From JAJFJD01 sp965228425 (GTDB lineage: Bacteria > Pseudomonadota > Alphaproteobacteria > UBA8366), in NCBI GenBank assembly GCA_965228425.1, contig OZ245815.1, positions 4,216,001-4,280,000 of the forward strand: a DNA stretch of 64,000 nucleotides, written 5' to 3'. Position 1 is the stretch's first letter; the number at the start of each line of letters is the position of its first letter. The position numbers and the translations under genes were made by a program. The notes below the pieces were generated by a model. That model saw only the letters and a list, made by a program, of their open reading frames with translations. It did no database searches and was not told the origin of the DNA. Below, piece after piece: positions 34,227 through 42,758 of the stretch.

Positions 34227-34958
34227 ATGGGAAAAAATACCCTTAATTACGGTTGTTTAGACGCCCGCGTCACCATCGTCGAAACCGGAGAGATGGGGCA
34301 TTTGCGCCCAGAAACCGCCACGCGCGTCGCGGCGCTATGGGCCGCCGAACGGCGCGAACGTGGTACATCGGTATTTAACGGTGAAATTTTTAGTGTCGAC
34401 CGAACGTCATCCACCGAAATTTCGGGCAAATTCGTCGAATTCGCCCGGTTTTCGGCGCAACGCCGGGACCCCGCGCTATTCGACGAGTTGGCGATTCGCC
34501 CCTTGGCGGTCACCGGGCTGCTCCGGTCGCCGGATGGCATTGTGTTCGGCCGCCGCCAGCGCGGCAGCACGCAGGATCCCGGCCTTTGGGAACTGGTCCC
34601 ATCCGGCTTTGTCGACCCCGGCGCGCGGCGGGCCGACGGCGCCCTTGCGCCGCAGATTCAGGTCCTGCGGGAATTGCGGGAAGAGGTTGGCCTTCGGCCG
34701 GACTTGATCTGCCAAGCCACGCCATTCTGCCTGATCGATGATCCGGAGACACGAATTGTCGATATCGGGGTCGCGCTGCAAACCACAGCAACCGGCCCGG
34801 AAATTCACGCAGCCTATGCGGGTATCAGCGACGACCAATATACGGAATTAGCGGTCGTCCCACGGCCGAGCCTCGTGGATTTTCTGACGCGCGACAGCCA
34901 TCAGATTGCGGCGGTTTCGCGCCTTATCCTGGACCACGAAAACGAATGCTCGACCTAA
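34227..34958 (+). CDS. NUDIX-domain hydrolase-like protein
   Basis: 243 aa. The C-terminal half has the core of a Nudix box, RELREEVGL, preceded by GLWELVPSGFVDPG. The first glutamate of the GX5E part is displaced by an insertion (ARRADGALAPQIQ), so the motif is imperfect. The N-terminal about 100 residues are a lead-in common to longer Nudix proteins. Members hydrolyse nucleoside-diphosphate-linked compounds, so a nucleotide-sugar or FAD-related housecleaning role is possible. ATG 34227 is preferred, with GGGGAA a few bases upstream; a TTG at 34191 is an alternative. It precedes a DegT aminotransferase by 204 bp. Confidence 0.75.
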   Translation: MGKNTLNYGCLDARVTIVETGEMGHLRPETATRVAALWAAERRERGTSVFNGEIFSVDRTSSTEISGKFVEFARFSAQRRDPALFDELAIRPLAVTGLLRSPDGIVFGRRQRGSTQDPGLWELVPSGFVDPGARRADGALAPQIQVLRELREEVGLRPDLICQATPFCLIDDPETRIVDIGVALQTTATGPEIHAAYAGISDDQYTELAVVPRPSLVDFLTRDSHQIAAVSRLILDHENECST

Positions 34959-35162
34959 CCCCAAGGAAATTTTCAAATTTGTCGGAGAACGGCAGATATT
35001 ACGCATGTTCTTCTTTCGCGAAAACGTGAATCTGTTAACAAATTCAATACCTTTATTCGAGATACACCTCTTTCGGATTGACCCGAAATTTCCTACGCTT
35101 CCCGAAAAGGAGTGTGGTGTCCCCAGATCTTTTGGCGTATCCGGATTGTGGAGGATTTATTT

Positions 35163-36326
35163 ATGAAAGTACCATTTTATCTGCATTCGCTTGACGAAGG
35201 TCACGCCCGCAGTGTCGAAAAGGTTCTCGGAACGGCGTTTCTAACGTCCGGTGCGGTGGGCCGCGACGTCGAGGCCAAGCTGTGCGAGTTTTTTGGCGTC
35301 GACCATGCCCTGCTGACGAATAGTTGGACGAACGGCGCAATTGCGACGCTTCTGGCGCTGGATGTTGGGCCGGGCGATGAAGTTATTGTCCCGGCGATGA
35401 CGTTCGTCGCAACGGCTAACGTCGTCGAACTGGTGGGCGCAAAGCCGGTGTTCGCAGACGTGGATCCGGGCTCGCTGCTCATGCGGGCCGAAGACGTCTC
35501 GGCGAAGCTCACGCCAAAGACCAAGGCCATAATCCCGGTCCATTTGTATGGGCAAATGTGCGACATCGCAGCGATGAAAGCTGTCCTGTCGCAACGGCCG
35601 GACATCGCGATCATCGAAGACGCGGCACACTGCTTCGAGGGTACGTTGCGCGGCGACACGCCGGGAACCCATTCCGACGCGGCGCTTTTCTCGTTCTACG
35701 CCACGAAAAATGTCACCTGCGGCGAAGGCGGCGCGATCATCACGAACCGCGCCGACTTGGCTGAGTTGCTCTCCCAGACTCGTTTGCACGGCATGTCGGC
35801 CGGCGCGATCGACCGGATGCGGCGCGGCAGCTATCGGCATTGGGACGTAGCCCGTCTGGGAACCAAGGCGAACTTGCCGGATCTGTTGGCCGCCCTGCTG
35901 CCGGACCAGGTGGATACGATCCGCGACCGGTTGGCGATCCGCGAGCGCATCGGGCAACGCTATCGCGACGCCATCACGGCAATGGGGATTCGGGTCCAGG
36001 AGACCGTTCCCGGTTGTGTCAATGCTTGGCATCTTATGCCGATCCATGTGCCGCCGGCGATCCGCGACGAAGTCATTGGCGTTCTCAACGCGGCCGAAAT
36101 TGGCGTCACGGTGAACTACCGTTCGGTACCGAAACTGACCTACTACCGCGAGAAGTATGGCCTGACGGATTCCGACTTCCCGGTGAGTAGCGAGTGGGGC
36201 GAAGGCACGCTGAGCCTGCCGCTGTTCCCGAAACTATCGGAAACCGAACAGGATTACGTGATCCGCGTGCTCAACGAACAGGTCAAGCCGCTGATCGAAG
36301 AGCCTCGGCGAGGGGCCTACGGTTGA
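35163..36326 (+). CDS. DegT/DnrJ/EryC1/StrS-family sugar aminotransferase
   Basis: 387 aa. PLP features: TNSWTNGAIATLLAL, VPAMTFVATANVV, IIEDAAHCFEG and SFYATKNVTCGEGGAI with the Schiff-base Lys, followed by VNYRSVPKL. These enzymes aminate keto nucleotide sugars with glutamate. ATG 35163 has GGAGG about 9 bp upstream. The last 28 bp of the gene (encoding about EEPRRGAYG and stop) belong to the 1,082-bp repeat, so the same fragment is found, without the gene, at 20613-20640. The SDR copy 2 starts 25 bp downstream and probably supplies or uses the keto-sugar. Confidence 0.92.
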   Translation: MKVPFYLHSLDEGHARSVEKVLGTAFLTSGAVGRDVEAKLCEFFGVDHALLTNSWTNGAIATLLALDVGPGDEVIVPAMTFVATANVVELVGAKPVFADVDPGSLLMRAEDVSAKLTPKTKAIIPVHLYGQMCDIAAMKAVLSQRPDIAIIEDAAHCFEGTLRGDTPGTHSDAALFSFYATKNVTCGEGGAIITNRADLAELLSQTRLHGMSAGAIDRMRRGSYRHWDVARLGTKANLPDLLAALLPDQVDTIRDRLAIRERIGQRYRDAITAMGIRVQETVPGCVNAWHLMPIHVPPAIRDEVIGVLNAAEIGVTVNYRSVPKLTYYREKYGLTDSDFPVSSEWGEGTLSLPLFPKLSETEQDYVIRVLNEQVKPLIEEPRRGAYG

Positions 36327-37380
36327 GGTTTAAAAAGGATTGGAGCACATAATGAAAACGATCGCTGTCACCGGCGCGGGTGGGTATATCGGATCGCGGC
36401 TCGTGGACCAGTTGGTCGATGCCGGGCACACGGTCCGCGCCATTGACCGGTTCTTCTTCGGTCAGTCGGCCCTGACCCCGCCGACCAACGGCCATGCCGG
36501 CCAGCTTGAGATCGTCCGCCGCGACATTCGCGATTTGGTTCCCGAGGACGTCGCCGGCTGCGCCATGGTCGTCGATCTCGCCGCCCTGTCCAACGACCCC
36601 TGCGGCGACCTCGATCCGGACATGACGCTCGGCATCAACCATCGCGGCCGCGTCCATGTCGCCCGCACCGCCCGCGACGCCGGCGTGCCCCGCTATGTCA
36701 TGGCCAGCAGCTGCTCGGTCTACGGCGCCGGCGGTGACGGCCTGTGCGACGAGACCTCGCCGACCAATCCGCTCACCGTCTACGCCAAGTCGATGCTGAT
36801 GGCGGAGGAAGACATCCTGCCCATGTCGTCGCACGACTTCTGCGTCACGGCCCTGCGCAACGCCACCGTCTTCGGCCTCTCGCCGCGCATGCGCTTCGAC
36901 CTCGTGGTCAACATCATGACCCGCCATGCGGTCGAGAACAGCCGCCTCACCGTCCTCGGCGGCGGACAGCAATGGCGCCCCTTGGTCCATGTCGCCGATG
37001 TCGGCCGCGCGGTACAGGCCGTCTTCGAGGCGCCCCGCCAGGCGGTCAACGGCGAAGTCTTCAACATCGGGCACGAAAACGCCCGCGTCCTCGAGATCGC
37101 CTACAAGGTCCGCGAGGCCCTGCCCTTCCCGATCCAGGTCGATGTCATGCCCGAGGATGCTGACGCACGCGACTACCGCGTCGCCTTCGACAAGATCGAA
37201 GACCGCATCGCCTTCAGGCCCGGCATCACGATCGGCAGCGGCGTCATGGAAATATACGACGCCATGAAGTCCGGAAAGGTCGACACCGGACCGAAGACCG
37301 TAACCGTCGGATGGTACAAGCAAATCCTCGAAGCCAAAAACCTCATCGATACAGTCGAACTCGATAACAGACTGCTCTGA
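36299..37380. repeat. 1,082-bp perfect direct repeat, copy 2
   Basis: Identical to 20613-21694, same orientation. Left edge lies inside the 3' end of the aminotransferase gene; right edge is the last base of the SDR stop codon. The flanks differ immediately on both sides (g/a at the left, c/g at the right). Confidence 0.95.
36352..37380 (+). CDS. NAD-dependent epimerase/dehydratase-type SDR, copy 2 of an identical pair
   Basis: The same 342-aa protein as at 20666-21694, with TGAGGYIGS, SSCSVYG and the unusual YAKSM catalytic segment (Tyr144, Met148). Here the gene sits in a coherent operon position: 25 bp after a DegT sugar aminotransferase whose own 3' end forms the start of the repeat, with the same GGAG site. 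This makes it the more natural location, and copy 1 the probable derivative. SDR and aminotransferase together suggest 4-keto sugar formation and amination, although the missing Lys leaves catalytic competence open. No terminator follows; the downstream 237 bp contain a possible gene remnant. Confidence 0.9.
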   Translation: MKTIAVTGAGGYIGSRLVDQLVDAGHTVRAIDRFFFGQSALTPPTNGHAGQLEIVRRDIRDLVPEDVAGCAMVVDLAALSNDPCGDLDPDMTLGINHRGRVHVARTARDAGVPRYVMASSCSVYGAGGDGLCDETSPTNPLTVYAKSMLMAEEDILPMSSHDFCVTALRNATVFGLSPRMRFDLVVNIMTRHAVENSRLTVLGGGQQWRPLVHVADVGRAVQAVFEAPRQAVNGEVFNIGHENARVLEIAYKVREALPFPIQVDVMPEDADARDYRVAFDKIEDRIAFRPGITIGSGVMEIYDAMKSGKVDTGPKTVTVGWYKQILEAKNLIDTVELDNRLL

Positions 37381-37617
37381 GGCAGTTGGCGACCGGCCCA
37401 GCGCGAACATCGGGGCGGTCGCCGGCATCGACCTGACGGCGTGGTTCAAGCAAGCGCAAGAGTCACTTCGCCAAACCGATTACGGAAACATATTTATCGT
37501 GCGCCGTTGCCCCTACAGATTCTTACTGTTAGGTGTACTCCAGATGCGTTAATTTCCTCAATTGAGCCGGCATTTGTTTTGATATTTAATATTTTTGGTG
37601 CGGTGTGGTTAAGGGCG

Positions 37618-40089
37618 ATGGGGCGCATTATATTTCGTTCGGATTTCATACGAAATTCCGCCGCAAAGCGGTGGACGGTGAAGGGGGCCATCATAGGGGC
37701 CGCCTTTCTTGTTGTTTGGCCCGGCGCGAACGCAATTTCCGAGTCGTCGTCGCCACTTGTGGTTGCGCAAGCCGGTTCGTCCCTCGGGAAGGGCAGCCGT
37801 GAAGAAGTCCAGAATATCCAACGTCTGCTCAAACTGTTGTCCGGACGCTATCCGGCAAAATACGCTTCCGTAGACCCCCGGCGGGTGGACGGCGTGTTCG
37901 GCGACGATACCGCCGTCGCGATCAGTAACTTCCAAAAGGCCGCCGGCCTCACGTCGCCGCCGCGGAACAATGATCAACTGGTTTCGGAAATCCTCGCCGC
38001 ATTAGCGCGCATATCCGCGTCCAAGCCGCCGTCAGGCACTGCAAGCAAACCGAAACCTGCGACCAGCGCCGCCTCGGCCAAGACACCGCCAGCCAATAAA
38101 CCCACCGCTCCAAAGACATCGCCGCCCAAGGGGCCAGGGTCCACGGCGTCGCTGGGGCCGCGCGTGACAGCACCGAAATCGCCGGCGCCCGCCTCACCGG
38201 CTGCGCCCGTGAAGCCGCCGACCGTGGTGGCACCGACCGTGGTGGCGCCGACCGTGCCGAAAACGGCTGCCGCGCCGGAGCCCAAACCCGTAACGCCCGA
38301 AATCAAACCCAGCGCGCCGAAACCCGCACCGGCGAAAGCGCAGGCCAAAGCGCAGGCCACGCCTAGCAAGACGGCCGCGAAGCCACCTCCCGACACCCCT
38401 TCGGAGCAAGGGCGTCGGCTCTACTTCGTACAGGTCGCCTCGTTGCGCAGCTCGCAATCCGCGCGCCGCGAGTGGCGTCGCATCCGCGATGCCAACCGCG
38501 CGGCCCTGGGGGCCGAGAACGTCTATTTCGAGAAGGCGAATATCAAAGGCCGCGGCATCTTCTATCGTATTCTCGTAGGTCCGGTAAGGGACCGGGAAAC
38601 CGCCGCGGTCCTGTGCTCACTGCTCAAGCGCAACGGACAAACATGCGTAACCACGCGACGGAACCTAAGTGCGATCAAGGATCCGAATGCCGTAATCCCC
38701 ATGGATCCGAACAATCCTGATCAACGGTCCTGGCTCGATGATGACAAGAGACTTGCCGAAGGGGTTGGCGTGTCACGGCCCGCAAAGTCGCCGGTAGAAG
38801 CCCCGACAACATCCGAACGTCCGAAATCCGAACCATCCGCGGCCGGCAGCCCGCCGGTGGCCCAAACCGAAAATCCCTCGCCCCCCCCTCAGACCGCACA
38901 GAAACCTGTTCCGGAACCGACCAACTCTAAGCCATCCGCCTCGCCCTCAACCGAACAGTCTAAAGCGGAATCGGAACCGGAAAAGCGCAGTGATCCGGCG
39001 ACCGAAAAGGAGGCGACGGACGAAAAGGCGGACGGCCGCAAAAAAGAAGAAACCGAGGAAGACCGCAAGATCGCCGTCGCGCCCCTACCGGTCGTCCCGG
39101 GGGCGCCGGCGGAGAAAACGGACCCGCCGGCCGATGGGGACACCACGGCCAAATCGCGCGCAAAAACACCGGAGCAAGCAACCGCGGCGGCGCCGGAAAA
39201 ACCCACCGCGACCGCCGCTATCCCGACACCGCCGACCACGCCTACGAAATCGATCCCAGGATCGGCGGCGGACCCCGCTTCGTCGGTGCCGACCTCGCCA
39301 ACCGCCCCGGACACGGAGAAATCAGCACCGGAGACGACGGAAACCCCCGAGAAATCGACGTCGCCGACGGACAGCCGGGACGTTGCCATCGCACGTCCCC
39401 CAACCGCGCCAACTGCCCCGAGCGTCACGGAACCCTCGGATACCGAGGCAAAGACGCCTTTGATCAACGTGAATATCAAGTTGGACAGTTGGGACAAGAT
39501 CGCAATCCCCGCCGGTGTCGCCCTTCTGATCATCGCAGGCGTTGTGGTTTACGGCAGCCGCCGGCGCAAGCAGCGGTCGGCCTTCGCGCAAATCTTCGGG
39601 ACTGACGATCTATCGCTGGATTTGGGCGCGAACGCCGCCGGCACAAGCGAGACGCTCGACACCCTCGAAGAGAACTTCAAGAGCGAACCCCTCCGCCGTG
39701 CGCGGCGAATCCGGGACGGATTCCTCCGAGATGTATTGGATGGCGAGCTCGGCGAGGTGACGCCGGATTACTCGGTCGAGTCGGCGATGCGCATCAACAG
39801 CGAATTGAAACACCTCTTGAGCGCCAAGCCGGACGACTACAAATCGATCTTCCTGAATTGGATGTTCCTGTCGGAGGTTGGCACGGCCCTGCATCAGAAA
39901 GACGTCATAGTCGACCAGCTGGACAGCGACATCGGCCGCGAGCTCACGCTGCTCCAGAACTATTTCAAGATCCATCTGCTGGAATTGGACGACCGCCATA
40001 ATCTCCGGGAAAATCTGCCCGGTATCTTTTACTGCCTCCAACTACCCCCCCTGCGTCAGCGCGAAACGGCGGCGATATCGGTCGCCTAG
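37618..40089 (+). CDS. Large envelope protein with peptidoglycan-binding, SPOR and transmembrane segments
   Basis: 823 aa. Order: basic N-terminus and hydrophobic signal or anchor (about 22-38, ending GANA); a PG_binding_1-like domain (about 60-125: VQNIQRLLKLL, VDGVFGDDTAVAISNFQ); a Pro/Ala/Lys-rich linker with a 5-residue repeat (PTVVA); a SPOR-like domain (about 265-345: YFVQVASLRSSQSA, YRILVGPVRDRETA); a second long Pro/Thr/Glu-rich linker; a transmembrane helix (about 625-645, IAIPAGVALLIIAGVVVYG) followed by RRRK; and a folded 170-residue C-terminus, probably cytosolic, of unknown function. SPOR domains bind denuded peptidoglycan. ATG 37618 is chosen; the frame is open upstream without a better start. 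Role unknown; perhaps it anchors an export machine to the wall. Confidence 0.75.
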   Translation: MGRIIFRSDFIRNSAAKRWTVKGAIIGAAFLVVWPGANAISESSSPLVVAQAGSSLGKGSREEVQNIQRLLKLLSGRYPAKYASVDPRRVDGVFGDDTAVAISNFQKAAGLTSPPRNNDQLVSEILAALARISASKPPSGTASKPKPATSAASAKTPPANKPTAPKTSPPKGPGSTASLGPRVTAPKSPAPASPAAPVKPPTVVAPTVVAPTVPKTAAAPEPKPVTPEIKPSAPKPAPAKAQAKAQATPSKTAAKPPPDTPSEQGRRLYFVQVASLRSSQSARREWRRIRDANRAALGAENVYFEKANIKGRGIFYRILVGPVRDRETAAVLCSLLKRNGQTCVTTRRNLSAIKDPNAVIPMDPNNPDQRSWLDDDKRLAEGVGVSRPAKSPVEAPTTSERPKSEPSAAGSPPVAQTENPSPPPQTAQKPVPEPTNSKPSASPSTEQSKAESEPEKRSDPATEKEATDEKADGRKKEETEEDRKIAVAPLPVVPGAPAEKTDPPADGDTTAKSRAKTPEQATAAAPEKPTATAAIPTPPTTPTKSIPGSAADPASSVPTSPTAPDTEKSAPETTETPEKSTSPTDSRDVAIARPPTAPTAPSVTEPSDTEAKTPLINVNIKLDSWDKIAIPAGVALLIIAGVVVYGSRRRKQRSAFAQIFGTDDLSLDLGANAAGTSETLDTLEENFKSEPLRRARRIRDGFLRDVLDGELGEVTPDYSVESAMRINSELKHLLSAKPDDYKSIFLNWMFLSEVGTALHQKDVIVDQLDSDIGRELTLLQNYFKIHLLELDDRHNLRENLPGIFYCLQLPPLRQRETAAISVA

Positions 40090-40479
40090 GCATGTCACGG
40101 CCGGCTACCCAGCCCGAATTGTTCGAATAAAAACTACGCCTTTTCAAATAGTTCCCCATTTAAAAGCCTATAAATTTTATCGAAAATACAATCTATCTAC
40201 CCCCAGTTCTTTACTACTATTGAGACGTTCTATAACCCCCAATTCACTTTGCGCCAGAAATCAAGGCGAATCATACTGACAATATAAAGGGTTACGGTGT
40301 TGTCGGGATGCGTCTGATCGCTTGTTTTCGGTCAGGGTCCGCATCTCAACCTTTCTAGTCCGTATGGGTGGCCAGTTCATTTTTCGAACTGGATGGGACG
40401 GAGTGGATCGCTAAATCGAAGAATACCGGCACGGCCCCATGGTGAAATTAGCCTTTCAATTAAAGGGCTTATAACGACG
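40090..40479. promoter_or_regulatory. AT-rich intergenic region before the WbaP-type gene
   Basis: 390 bp without a supportable gene, AT-rich in its first 200 bp. It holds a small hairpin, CCAGTTC (40372-40378) with GAACTGG (40386-40392), about 90 bp before the start codon. A promoter for the initiating transferase is likely here. Confidence 0.35.
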
Positions 40480-41970
40480 ATGTCAAAATTAAGGGGGGAG
40501 AGCGTAGTGCCGCTAGATTCGGTCATCGCCAAAAGCTTTGTGGACTTCCGAGACCTCGCCCGCGATCTGCGCGAGCGCCGGTCCATTTGGCTCATAATGC
40601 TTCTGGCGGATGTGGTCGCGCTGGAACTCTGCGTTCTTCTCGGCTACTTGACGCGCCTGGCGCTCAGCCCAATTTGGCCCATCGCTATCAGCACCGATCA
40701 GTTCGGCGCCATCGCGCTCGGCGTGTTGGCCCTGCCGGTCGCGCTGCACTTCATGGGCATGTATCCCGGCTACGGCATCAGCCCGATCGTCCGGCTGCGC
40801 CAACGGGTCATGGCAAGTTTCGTCCTGTTCGGGGTACTTATCGCTTGGAATTACCTGGAGCGTAGCGAAGAACTGTCGCGCGGCATCTTGGTCGCATCGA
40901 TGGCCTACGCGCTGATCCTGCCCTTCCTGATCGAAGCCGTGGCGCGAAAAATCCTCATCAAACTCAAGATGTGGGGACAGCCGACGATTGTTTTAGGGGC
41001 CGGCGACACGGGAACGAACATGATCGAGCTGCTTCAGCGCCGCCCGGAATTGGGCATGGTGCCAGTGGCGATGTTCGACGACGATTCGACAAAGTGGGGC
41101 AAGCAGGTTGGCGGCGTCGAGATTCTCGGACCTCTGGCCCATGCTGCGTCGCTCGACCAGTCGCGCATTCGGACCGCGATCCTCGCCATGCCGATGGACG
41201 ACGGGCAACTGGCCACGGACGTCCTGGACAAACTTCGCTTCGAGAATGTCATCTTCGTGCCGCGCTTGTTCGGCGTGCAGAGCCTGTGGGTCTCGCCGAT
41301 CGATCTCGATGGCGTTGTCGGCCTTCAGGTAACGAATAATCTCTCGCTGCCGCATAACTACGTGATCAAGCGTCTGCTCGACTATGCGGTATCGATCCCG
41401 GCCGCGATCCTGTCGCTGCCGGTCCTGCTGGTGTCCGCGTTGTGGATCATGCTGGTCGACGGTGCGCCGATCTTCTTCACGCAGGAGCGCCGCGGTTTCC
41501 GCGGAAAGACGATCAAGGTCCTGAAGCTGCGGACCATGTATCGTGACGCCGAACAACGGTTGGAAAAGCATCTCGCCGACAATCCGGAAGCCCGCGAAGA
41601 GTGGCAGCGGTTCTTCAAGTTGAAGAAGGACCCGCGCGTCCTGCCGGGCGTCGGCTCCTTCCTGCGCCGCACCAGCCTCGACGAACTGCCGCAAATCTTC
41701 AATGTCTTGCGCGGCGACATGTCCTTGGTCGGCCCGCGGCCGTTCCCGGAATATCAGCTGTGTCACTTCGATCAACGGTTCTGCGATTTCCGCGCCAGCG
41801 TACAGCCGGGTCTCACCGGTCTGTGGCAGGTCTCCGCGCGCAGCGACGGCGACCTCGCGGTGCAGGAGTCGCTGGACAGCTACTACATCCGGAACTGGTC
41901 GCTGTGGCTCGACCTCTACGTCTTGATGCGTACCATCGTGACGGTCGTCCGCGGAACCGGCGCCTACTAA
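40480..41970 (+). CDS. WbaP-type undecaprenyl-phosphate sugar phosphotransferase (initiating enzyme)
   Basis: 496 aa. The N-terminal half has 4-5 transmembrane helices. The middle is a Rossmann/CoA-binding-like domain (IVLGAGDTGTNMIELLQ). The C-terminal bacterial sugar transferase domain starts KRLLDYAVS and shows FFTQERRGFRGK, LKLRTMYRDAE, RRTSLDELPQIFNVLRGDMS, LVGPRPFPEY and PGLTGLWQVSARS. This domain order identifies the WbaP/WcaJ class that transfers Gal-1-P or Glc-1-P to undecaprenyl phosphate. ATG 40480 (MSKLRGES) is chosen, though its ribosome site is weak; an in-frame start at 40393 is possible. It is the only initiating transferase in the window and is followed by a strong terminator. 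Confidence 0.93.
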   Translation: MSKLRGESVVPLDSVIAKSFVDFRDLARDLRERRSIWLIMLLADVVALELCVLLGYLTRLALSPIWPIAISTDQFGAIALGVLALPVALHFMGMYPGYGISPIVRLRQRVMASFVLFGVLIAWNYLERSEELSRGILVASMAYALILPFLIEAVARKILIKLKMWGQPTIVLGAGDTGTNMIELLQRRPELGMVPVAMFDDDSTKWGKQVGGVEILGPLAHAASLDQSRIRTAILAMPMDDGQLATDVLDKLRFENVIFVPRLFGVQSLWVSPIDLDGVVGLQVTNNLSLPHNYVIKRLLDYAVSIPAAILSLPVLLVSALWIMLVDGAPIFFTQERRGFRGKTIKVLKLRTMYRDAEQRLEKHLADNPEAREEWQRFFKLKKDPRVLPGVGSFLRRTSLDELPQIFNVLRGDMSLVGPRPFPEYQLCHFDQRFCDFRASVQPGLTGLWQVSARSDGDLAVQESLDSYYIRNWSLWLDLYVLMRTIVTVVRGTGAY

Positions 41971-41990
41971 CCCGGCGTCGATCGGAAAAC

Positions 41991-42024
41991 AAAAACCCCG
42001 GACGCCACAGCGTCCGGGGTTTTC
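41991..42024. terminator. Bidirectional intrinsic terminator between convergent blocks
   Basis: 14-bp exact arms 41992-42005 and 42010-42023 with loop CACA, A5 on one side and TTTT on the other. It ends the plus-strand WbaP-type gene (stop 41970) and the long minus-strand operon whose last gene ends at 42044. Confidence 0.93.
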
Positions 42025-42043
42025 CATTTCGTATTTCGAAGCG

Positions 42044-42676
42044 CTACTTCTTCTTGCGCGAAGGCACCGTGGATGCCACCGCCGGGCGACCTGCCACGGT
42101 CGCATACCACCGGCTGAGATTGGACAGGCTTTCCGGAATACGGATCTTCGCCACGCGCCCCAGATCGAAGCCGCAGATGGCGGTGATATCGGCGATCGAA
42201 TAGGCCTCGCCCGCCATGTATTCCCGATCCTTTAGCTCTTCGTCCAACCAGGTCATCCGCTCCTCGATCGTCCGCTGACAAAGGTCGGCGAAATCGGGCA
42301 CTTGCTCGATCCGGCCTTGCCAATAGGGATGGCCATGGCGGAAGGCAAAGGAGATGTTGCCGACGACCTCGAACTCCATGCGCCGGTTCCACATTTCCAC
42401 GACCGCCTTGCCTTCGGCACCGGTTCCGAAGAGCGGCGGCTCGGGCTGCTGTTCCTCGAAGTATCGGCAGATCGCGACCGATTCGGCGATACAGGTGCCA
42501 TCGTCGAGTTCAAGGACCGGCACGCGCGCCAGCGGATTCAACGCGACAAAGGCCGAATCGAAATTCTGTTTCGTAGCGAGATCGATTTCTACCGTCGGGA
42601 CGTCAATGCCCTTTTCCGCAAGGAAAATCGCAACCCGGCGCGGGTTGGGGGCAACGCTGCTTGTGTGGAGTTTCAT
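42044..42676 (-). CDS. Glutathione S-transferase family protein
   Basis: 210 aa, a normal GST. The N-terminal thioredoxin-like domain has SVAPNPRRVAIFLAEKG, then NPLARVPVLELDDG and the glutathione-binding IAESVAICRYFE; a helical C-terminal domain follows (MAGEAYSIADITAICGFDLGR). These enzymes conjugate or reduce electrophiles with glutathione in the cytosol. It has no obvious role in glycan assembly and may be a housekeeping gene at the distal end of the minus-strand block, 82 bp after a GT4 gene and before a strong terminator. Confidence 0.92.
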   Translation of the reverse strand: MKLHTSSVAPNPRRVAIFLAEKGIDVPTVEIDLATKQNFDSAFVALNPLARVPVLELDDGTCIAESVAICRYFEEQQPEPPLFGTGAEGKAVVEMWNRRMEFEVVGNISFAFRHGHPYWQGRIEQVPDFADLCQRTIEERMTWLDEELKDREYMAGEAYSIADITAICGFDLGRVAKIRIPESLSNLSRWYATVAGRPAVASTVPSRKKK

Positions 42677-42758
42677 GCGACACCGTATCGGGTTGTTGGC
42701 GTGAATTCTGATCTGCGGCGCAGTTTAGCCGGACTAGCCGGGCGAGGTCGAATGCCGG

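Noticed and set aside
20613..37380. Composite transposon or IS element formed by the two SDR copies
   Set aside because: The copies carry no transposase or terminal inverted repeats, and I could not detect target-site duplications at the edges.
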